Shown here piece after piece: positions 57,290 through 64,000 of a stretch of 64,000 nucleotides of DNA. The DNA comes from a bacterium (GTDB taxonomy: Bacteria > Desulfobacterota_D > UBA1144). The number at the start of each line of letters is the position of its first letter. The first letter of the stretch is position 1. Below the pieces are notes generated by a model that saw only the letters and a list, made by a program, of their open reading frames with translations, did no database searches and was not told the origin of the DNA. Location: positions 88,702-152,701 of the forward strand of contig JABILG010000018.1 in NCBI GenBank assembly GCA_018654605.1, read 5' to 3'. The translations under genes and the position numbers were made by a program.

Positions 57290-59251
57290 CTAAATTCCTA
57301 TATTAATTTTTTCCAATTTATACTTACCCTGAGGAAGAATTGTCAGTATTAAATTATGAAATTGCTTAATCTCATTTCTATGACCTACACTTATATAAGA
57401 TATTTTTAACTCATCAAGTATTTTATATAAATTCTTCTCATTTTCCATATCCAGAGCACTCGTCCCTTCATCGAGTATTACAAATTCTGGCTGATTCATT
57501 AGCACTCTTGCAAAGGCTAATCTTTGTTGCTCTCCTACAGAAAGCACCCTGGTCCAATCCTTGACCTCGTTAATATTGTGATCCTTAACCAGCTTACCAA
57601 GACCAACTCTTTTTAATACTTTATCTACCTCTTCGAGACTAAATTCGTCTTTTGAATTAGGATAACAAACCTGTTCTTTCAAAGTCCCAAGTAGCATATA
57701 GGGTTGCTGAGGCAAAAACATTGTTTTTGATAAGCCTGGCTTCTTGATTAATCCAGAACCAAAATCCCACAGTCCTGCAACAGATCTTAAGAGTGAACTT
57801 TTACCTATTCCACTCTCACCAACTATCATCATTCGCTCACCTTTTTTTAAAGAAAGGCTTAAATCTTGTACAAGAACTCTTAATTTATCTGGTGTCTTAA
57901 CTGTTACTTTTTCAAATTCTAGAGTGCTCGATTCTTCATATCTAATACATGGACTATTAGAGCTAGAGCTAGCGATTGAGTTAAGCGTCTTATCAAAGTT
58001 TCCAAGCCTAAAAATACTTGCTGAGAAAGCGGATATGCTTTCTATTTGATTTGTAACAATTGAAAGAGCACCAAATACTTGAAAGAAGGCAATCCAAGCT
58101 TGGGTTATAGTTCCAAAATCAATCTGTCCAGAAAAATATAAAGGTGCAACTAATAAATACACAGGAAACCTCATTAAATTAGAATAAGAAAATTGGAACA
58201 AATCCACTATAGACTGCCAGATTATCCATAGGTCATAATTCTTAAGTGCAGCAAGCAATCTTCTTAAAATATTCTTGATTTCCTTTTTTTCACCAGAATA
58301 AAAAGCAATTGATTCAGAATTATCTCTGACATGTACTAGCCCATACCTAAAGTCTGCCTCTAATCTTAATTGATCATAATAAATTTTTATCATCTTCTTG
58401 CCAGTATATATAGCAATCCAAGTCCCTAACCCAACATAAACTAACAATCCAATTGTCAGAGTTTTAGAAATTGACCATAAAATTGCGCTAAATGCTGTAA
58501 CAGTCAGAATGGCTTGAAGAATATCAATTAAAAAATTAAGTGTAACCATTGTAAAGTTCTTGATATCTTCGGATATCCTTTGATCAGGATTATCAATATC
58601 AGAATTTTGGGCGTTAGAATCAAGCAAATAATATGCTCTACTTTTAAAATATCTTTCTATAAAATTATTAGTTAGCCATTCTCTCCAATATCTTCCAAAC
58701 TTTAATCTTGTAAATCGATACAATGAAACTATAGGTAGAGCAATTAAAACTATTAGTCCATAAACCCAAAGGAAATCCCAAAAAGCATTTTCATTTCTAA
58801 CATTGAGAGATGTATCTAGGAATCTGAAAATATAACTTAAAGATACATTAAGCCCTGTTACACAAAACAATAAGATTAATATCGAAATAATTAACAACCA
58901 AGGTTTCATCTTATCCTTAATATAAAAATAATTATATTTAAAAAGAAAAATTGAAGAACAAATTACACATACTGAGACAATTGACAGATTTGTTGATTTT
59001 AAATTTTCGACATAAGACTTAAAATTTGGCGCAACATCAGTCATAAAGACTGGATAAAAGTATTGAATTACGGCTCCAATACTAATTATCCCAAAATAAC
59101 AAATAGACATTACAAATAAAATTGAAGAAATCAGCAATACAAGTAATCTGAGAGAAGAACTTGGTGCACTTAAAGGAAAAAAGTAAGGCTGACCAATCCC
59201 AACAAATCTATCTAAGAGTTCTTTGTTGAATTTAAAATTATCATTAGCCAT
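57290..59251 (-). CDS. ABC transporter permease/ATPase of the SbmA/BacA-ABCD (YddA-like) family
   Basis: WREWLTNNFIERYFKSRAYYLLD...NPDQRISEDI; Walker A GESGIGKSSLLRSVAGLW; VLSVGEQQRLAFARVL; LDEGTSALD. Confidence 0.9.
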   Translation of the reverse strand: MANDNFKFNKELLDRFVGIGQPYFFPLSAPSSSLRLLVLLISSILFVMSICYFGIISIGAVIQYFYPVFMTDVAPNFKSYVENLKSTNLSIVSVCVICSSIFLFKYNYFYIKDKMKPWLLIISILILLFCVTGLNVSLSYIFRFLDTSLNVRNENAFWDFLWVYGLIVLIALPIVSLYRFTRLKFGRYWREWLTNNFIERYFKSRAYYLLDSNAQNSDIDNPDQRISEDIKNFTMVTLNFLIDILQAILTVTAFSAILWSISKTLTIGLLVYVGLGTWIAIYTGKKMIKIYYDQLRLEADFRYGLVHVRDNSESIAFYSGEKKEIKNILRRLLAALKNYDLWIIWQSIVDLFQFSYSNLMRFPVYLLVAPLYFSGQIDFGTITQAWIAFFQVFGALSIVTNQIESISAFSASIFRLGNFDKTLNSIASSSSNSPCIRYEESSTLEFEKVTVKTPDKLRVLVQDLSLSLKKGERMMIVGESGIGKSSLLRSVAGLWDFGSGLIKKPGLSKTMFLPQQPYMLLGTLKEQVCYPNSKDEFSLEEVDKVLKRVGLGKLVKDHNINEVKDWTRVLSVGEQQRLAFARVLMNQPEFVILDEGTSALDMENEKNLYKILDELKISYISVGHRNEIKQFHNLILTILPQGKYKLEKINIGI

Positions 59252-59259
59252 AAGTAATA

Positions 59260-60093
59260 TTAATTGATTATCTTATTGTTTTCATTATTTAAATCTCTGA
59301 GAGAGTACCTATTAATTATAAAGAATAAAAAAAATAAAATAAAAGATAACAATTGGCCCATATTTATAAACTCTAAAAATATATCAGACTGGCCTTCCTT
59401 AAAGAATTCCAAGAAAAATCTTCCTGTTATTGCTAAAGAAACAACATAAAAAGCGGTAGTACCAACTTTTCTAGAATTTCTACTTTCAGAAATTATAAAA
59501 GAAAAAAAGAGTATAAGATAAAAGATAGATTCATAGAGCTGTACAGGATGTCTAGGCACGATGCTATATCCAGATGAGGGGAATATAATGCAAAACATAT
59601 AGGAACATTGTTTGCCAATTATTTCAGAATTAAAAAAGTTACCAATTCTTATTAATGAAATAAAAATAAGCGAGTTTAAGACAAAAGAATCTAAAAATTT
59701 GTAGAAGGTTCTAATTTTAATTTTCTTTCTTACCACCAAGAAAAAGTATAAAATAGCACCTGCGAAACCCCCGTGACTAGACAAGCCTTGGAACCCAATA
59801 AATTCGTATGAGCCTAAACGGAATGGAATAAAAATCTCGAGCAAATTGTTTGAATAATATCCATATTCATATAGCAAACAGTGAAATAATCGAGACCCAA
59901 GAAGTATGCAAAGGACTAAACTAAAAAATGTCTTATCAATAAAATCTTTATCTAAATCTTCATTTAAATCTTTTCCTAACCTATAAAGCAAGTAAAATAA
60001 ACCAGCTCCAAAAAGCAATGAATAGTATCTAATAGAAATAAAATCTGAGGTATATAAAAATGGTGAAAGGTCCCAAACAAAAAATTGCGACAT
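59260..60093 (-). CDS. lgt: prolipoprotein diacylglyceryl transferase
   Basis: SSHGGFAGAIL, IRIGNFFNSEIIGK, RHPVQLYESI. Confidence 0.93.
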   Translation of the reverse strand: MSQFFVWDLSPFLYTSDFISIRYYSLLFGAGLFYLLYRLGKDLNEDLDKDFIDKTFFSLVLCILLGSRLFHCLLYEYGYYSNNLLEIFIPFRLGSYEFIGFQGLSSHGGFAGAILYFFLVVRKKIKIRTFYKFLDSFVLNSLIFISLIRIGNFFNSEIIGKQCSYMFCIIFPSSGYSIVPRHPVQLYESIFYLILFFSFIISESRNSRKVGTTAFYVVSLAITGRFFLEFFKEGQSDIFLEFINMGQLLSFILFFLFFIINRYSLRDLNNENNKIIN

Positions 60094-60588
60094 CTACAAG
60101 TTCTCTTTTAGTTCGATTTCAAATCTTTTTTCTTCTAAGGCTTGCCTTTTCCTAATCTCTGCTCCAATTTTATTATTTTTTTCTTCTTTGTCGGTTAGTA
60201 TTTCTAATATTGGGACCTCAGCAGGCTTTCCTTTGGTATCCATAGCTACAAAAACAAAGTAAGCTCTAGCACAAACTTCTTTACTCTCATCATAACCCTC
60301 GCGAGTTACTTTTGTTTTAACAACCATAGAAGTCTTACCCGTATAGATTATCCTAGATGATAATTCAATTATGTCGCCTCTATTTATTGCTTTGTTAAAC
60401 TGCATATCTTCTATTGAGGCTGTTACAGCTTTGTGGCTCGCAAATCTTCGAGCGCAAATTCCACCCACCATATCCATCATTTCAATCAATCTACCTCCAT
60501 ACATTGTTCCAAAATCATTAGTATCGTTAGGAAAAACCATAATACTACTTGTTGCTTCTGTAGACCTCTTCTTTAATCTTGCCGACAT
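60094..60588 (-). CDS. acyl-CoA thioesterase (hotdog, YciA-like)
   Basis: NDFGTMYGGRLIEMMDMVGGICARRFASHKAVTASIEDMQF. Confidence 0.9.
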   Translation of the reverse strand: MSARLKKRSTEATSSIMVFPNDTNDFGTMYGGRLIEMMDMVGGICARRFASHKAVTASIEDMQFNKAINRGDIIELSSRIIYTGKTSMVVKTKVTREGYDESKEVCARAYFVFVAMDTKGKPAEVPILEILTDKEEKNNKIGAEIRKRQALEEKRFEIELKENL

Positions 60589-60682
60589 AATTCACCTCAA
60601 TTTTTAATAATATTAAACATTTATAACATATAATAAAAAATTTTAACCTTTTTAATTGCTTTTTAACAATTATAATAAAGAG

Positions 60683-61528
60683 ATGAAAAAATTTACAAGT
60701 ACTGACAATTATATTGCAACACCTGATTTAGAACTTGCTGTTAATGCTGCTATAAGTTTAGAAAAACCACTGCTTATTAAAGGCGAACCTGGCACGGGTA
60801 AAACCTTACTAGCAGAGGAAATAGCAAAATCCATTAACACAGAAATAATTAAATGGCATATTAAATCAACTACAAAAGCTCAACAAGGCTTATATGAATA
60901 TGATGCCATAACAAGACTTAGAGATTCTCAATTGGGCGACTCTAGAATCGAAGACATATCTAACTACATTGTTAAAGGAAAATTATGGGAAGCTTTCCAA
61001 TCTGATAAAAAAATTGTTCTTTTAATTGATGAAATTGATAAAGCCGATATTGAATTTCCTAATGACTTATTGCTAGAGCTAGATAAAATGGAATTCTTTG
61101 TTTATGAGACCAAAGAGAATATTTCTGCCAAGAATAGGCCCATAGTCATAATAACAAGCAACAATGAGAAAGAATTGCCGGACGCGTTCCTAAGAAGGTG
61201 TATTTTTCATTATATCAACTTCCCAGAGCGAGATGTAATGGAACAAATAGTTAATGTTCACTTTCCAAAAATAAAGAAAAAGCTTCTATCTGAAGCTTTA
61301 GATGTTTTTTTTGAATTAAGAGAGGTCCCTGGCCTTAAGAAGAACCCTTCCACTTCAGAATTGATAGATTGGATAAAACTTCTACTCTCTGATGATATAC
61401 CCAAAGATATTCTTCATGAAAGGGATGAGAATAAAGCTATCCCACCTCTTCACGGAGCTCTTATAAAAAATGAGCAAGACGTTCAAATGCTGGAACGACT
61501 TAGGTTTATGCTTAGAAGAGGCAAGTAG
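60683..61528 (+). CDS. MoxR-family AAA ATPase
   Basis: KGEPGTGKTLLAEEIAK, VLLIDEIDKAD, ITSNNEKELPDAFLRRC; ATG 60683. Confidence 0.92.
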   Translation: MKKFTSTDNYIATPDLELAVNAAISLEKPLLIKGEPGTGKTLLAEEIAKSINTEIIKWHIKSTTKAQQGLYEYDAITRLRDSQLGDSRIEDISNYIVKGKLWEAFQSDKKIVLLIDEIDKADIEFPNDLLLELDKMEFFVYETKENISAKNRPIVIITSNNEKELPDAFLRRCIFHYINFPERDVMEQIVNVHFPKIKKKLLSEALDVFFELREVPGLKKNPSTSELIDWIKLLLSDDIPKDILHERDENKAIPPLHGALIKNEQDVQMLERLRFMLRRGK

Positions 61529-62706
61529 TGTTAATAGATTTTTTTTTAACTTTAAAAAAGTCTGGAATCAAGACGACTCTAAAAGAGCTTCTGGATCTAA
61601 TAAAGGCTCTTCATCTAGGCGTTATAAAGTTTAAAACCGAGGATTTTTACTATCTAAGCAGGTCTATAATGGTAAAGGACGAGAAATACTTTGATAGATT
61701 TGATAGAGCTTTTTCAATTTTCTTTAATGGTATGTCCGACTTAGATCTAGAATTCCTACAAAATGAAATACCTGAAGAGTGGTTAAGAAAACAGTTTGAA
61801 AAAACTCTATCAAAAGAAGATAGAGATAAGATTAAATCTTTAAAAGACTTAGAAGAGTTAATGAAGAAATTTATGGAAACTTTTAATGAACAAAGAGAAA
61901 GACATCAGGGAGGCGATAAATGGATAGGAACTGGTGGAACTTCACCTTTTGGTGCTTATGGAAGCAACCCTTTTGGTATTAGAGTCGGGCAAGACGGGAA
62001 TAGAAATTTTTCAGCTGCCAAAGTTTGGGACAAAAGAAAATATATGAATCTTGATGATGATGTTGAGATAGGAACGAGAAATATAAAGGTTGTACTAAAA
62101 AAACTTAGAAAATTTACCAGAGTGCCTGGAGACGAAGAGCTAGACATAGACCAAACAATAAGAAAGACCTCTGACAATGGTGGATATGTTGACATTGTTC
62201 TCAAGCCTGAAAGAAAAAATCAAGTAAAAGTTCTATTGTTCTTCGATGTTGGTGGTTCTATGGATCCATATATTAGACTTTGTGAGGAATTGTTCTCTGC
62301 AGCTAAATATGAGTTTAAAAATATGGAATATTTTTATTTTCATAATTTTGTTTATGAAGGTGTTTGGAGAAACAACGAGAGAAGAGAAGAAGTCGTAAAT
62401 TTAGACGATATAATAAATAAGTACAGCAGTGATTACAAAATAATCTTTGTTGGTGATGCCTCCATGGGTATATATGAGATTACTCATATCAACGGCTCAA
62501 TTGAGCACTACAATGACAAACCCGGAGAATCCTACTTCAAAAGAATTCAAAATCACTTTGATAAACTTGTATGGTTAAATCCTATTCCTAGAGAAGACTG
62601 GGACTACTCTCAGTCAATCGACTATACAAGATTTTTAACAGAAAATAAGATGTACAATTTTACCATAGATGGGGTAAATCAAGCTGTAAGATACTTGTCA
62701 AAATGA
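61528..62706 (+). CDS. VWA domain-containing (CoxE-like) protein
   Basis: KVLLFFDVGGSMDPYIRLCEELFSAAKYEFKNMEYFYFHN; coupled to MoxR ORF. Confidence 0.88.
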   Translation: MLIDFFLTLKKSGIKTTLKELLDLIKALHLGVIKFKTEDFYYLSRSIMVKDEKYFDRFDRAFSIFFNGMSDLDLEFLQNEIPEEWLRKQFEKTLSKEDRDKIKSLKDLEELMKKFMETFNEQRERHQGGDKWIGTGGTSPFGAYGSNPFGIRVGQDGNRNFSAAKVWDKRKYMNLDDDVEIGTRNIKVVLKKLRKFTRVPGDEELDIDQTIRKTSDNGGYVDIVLKPERKNQVKVLLFFDVGGSMDPYIRLCEELFSAAKYEFKNMEYFYFHNFVYEGVWRNNERREEVVNLDDIINKYSSDYKIIFVGDASMGIYEITHINGSIEHYNDKPGESYFKRIQNHFDKLVWLNPIPREDWDYSQSIDYTRFLTENKMYNFTIDGVNQAVRYLSK

Positions 62707-62708
62707 CC

Positions 62709-63080
62709 TCAATTTTTAGTAAATTTAAGTATTATATAAATAATAATTCCACTCAAGGAAATATTTAAGAGTATGTAGGTTATTGCTAGTAGATAATTCT
62801 TTTGATTTATCATTGATATGAATTCATAGCTAAAAGTAGAGAATGTTGTAAGTGACCCTAGGAAGCCAACTACAAAAAGCAATCTAAGGCTATCCTTAAT
62901 CTCAAAATAGTCGCTTATCAAGTAAAAAAGACCAATTAATAGAGAGCCAAGAACATTGACTATCAATGTTGCCACATAAGGCTTATTTGGCATTGTAGTA
63001 GACAACCAAACTCCAGACATATATCTAGCGATTGCTCCTATAGCTCCGCCTATCCCAACAACGAGAAGCAAGCTAATCAT
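62709..63080 (-). CDS. crcB: fluoride channel CrcB/FluC
   Basis: GGAIGAIARYMSG, FLGSLTTFSTFSYE. Confidence 0.94.
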   Translation of the reverse strand: MISLLLVVGIGGAIGAIARYMSGVWLSTTMPNKPYVATLIVNVLGSLLIGLFYLISDYFEIKDSLRLLFVVGFLGSLTTFSTFSYEFISMINQKNYLLAITYILLNISLSGIIIYIILKFTKN

Positions 63081-63994
63081 GTGGACAGCCTAGTTATAGA
63101 AATTACATCTTTACTAAACAATTCCGGGCTTTTATTTCTCAAGACAAATACTTCCTTATAGTTAGAATATATTTGCTTCCAGTCTGCGAGCAACTCCATC
63201 TTTGGCTCATTCTTAGAAGGCTTCAGTTTATTATGCTCCCATGCGATATATGATGCAACAACAAGATTAAGATTTTGATAATTAAATCTTTCTTTAAATA
63301 TAGAACTTGGAGGGATCGCCTTCTTCTTATACATTGTCTTAAATACTTTAATCCAATGAGCTTCTTTCTTCTTTAAACTCTTCTCTAGTTTCACATCTCT
63401 TTCATGCTGAAGTAACTTTTCCCTTAATGCATCAAAATAATCTAAAAATAATGACGGGACATCGGGATTAAAAGTTAATTTTGATTGCTTTTTATGACTA
63501 TAGTAATGAACTAATCCATTTCTATAAGGCCAATATCCAAATATTGGCATACGACTTGAGATGATTTTACTAACAGTATTTAAATAATACTGAACTATCT
63601 TTGCTTCTTGACCTTGTATCTCACCAGTAAATAGCATTAAACGCCAGTACATAATAGCCTTGCATACCAGTTCTTTTTCGACAGGAAATTTATCATCACT
63701 TTTAAAATCCCAATCCTCTAGTGTATAAAAAAAATATTTAGGCTGTCTTGTCTCAAGATAATCTATCAGAGAAGGAATACGACAAGTTAGAGGATTGGCT
63801 AAGTTCGGAGGATAAAAATCTTTTAAATTGCCCCACTTATACCTAACCCTTCCTTGAACTGGCGTTCTGGGCTGAATCTTCCATCCCAGCTGAAAAGAGC
63901 CCTTCTTATAGCCCTTATGTCTTCCATAGCGCTTAGCATGTTCTCTCTCTAGATCTTTCTTCTCAATCCTAGAATGCAGCTTAAAGATGGTCAT
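63077..63994 (-). CDS. hypothetical protein, basic, soluble, unknown family
   Basis: 305-aa ORF overlapping crcB start by 4 nt; no motif I recognise. Confidence 0.6.
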   Translation of the reverse strand: MTIFKLHSRIEKKDLEREHAKRYGRHKGYKKGSFQLGWKIQPRTPVQGRVRYKWGNLKDFYPPNLANPLTCRIPSLIDYLETRQPKYFFYTLEDWDFKSDDKFPVEKELVCKAIMYWRLMLFTGEIQGQEAKIVQYYLNTVSKIISSRMPIFGYWPYRNGLVHYYSHKKQSKLTFNPDVPSLFLDYFDALREKLLQHERDVKLEKSLKKKEAHWIKVFKTMYKKKAIPPSSIFKERFNYQNLNLVVASYIAWEHNKLKPSKNEPKMELLADWKQIYSNYKEVFVLRNKSPELFSKDVISITRLST

Positions 63995-64000
63995 AAAACA

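Noticed and set aside
1-64000. CRISPR arrays, transposons, prophage, toxin-antitoxin or defence islands
   Set aside because: No spaced direct repeats, no transposase/integrase motifs and no recognisable TA or defence genes were seen; gene content is housekeeping throughout

Overview
AT-rich, gene-dense window from a streamlined Gram-negative bacterium. It is almost entirely chromosomal housekeeping DNA. I saw no CRISPR array, IS element, phage module or integrase. Main blocks, left to right: fabD (truncated by the window edge)/rpmF; an orphan two-domain ABC ATPase; miaA-pnp-rpsO-truB-DHH phosphoesterase-infB-nusA-rimP, with no rbfA; uvrB; cobA/hemD fusion and rsmE; a ccmABCDEF cytochrome c maturation cluster followed by a 36-aa microprotein and a membrane-anchored c-type cytochrome; gloA, a PTPS-family gene and an M42 peptidase; a complex I operon (nuoA, fused nuoBC, D, H-N) without nuoEFG; gltA; RNB exonuclease; pyrG; rdgB; tmRNA; smpB; MCE/Mla-type transporter genes (D, F, E) coupled to a repeat-rich exported protein and alr; MFS; htpX; msrA; recG; ugd; fdxA; secG; tpiA; aminotransferase; rpmB; def; HU/IHF; tRNA-Arg(CCT); rpmJ; SbmA/ABCD-like ABC exporter; lgt; thioesterase; MoxR + VWA pair; fluC/crcB; and an orphan ORF. 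The most interesting points are: (i) CcmE carries Cys instead of the heme-binding His (CPTKY), no CcmG/H/I is linked, and a coupled 36-aa ORF sits in their place; (ii) an exported protein with roughly a dozen aromatic-Pro (LWPIY/FFPFY) repeats is translationally coupled to the mlaE-like permease; (iii) a long, unannotated, strongly self-complementary intergenic region lies between fdxA and ugd; (iv) complex I has a NuoB-NuoC fusion and no NADH module; (v) the tmRNA is one-piece with an unusual predicted tag, AEPINQLAA. All family calls come from reading motifs in the sequence; no database search was run.
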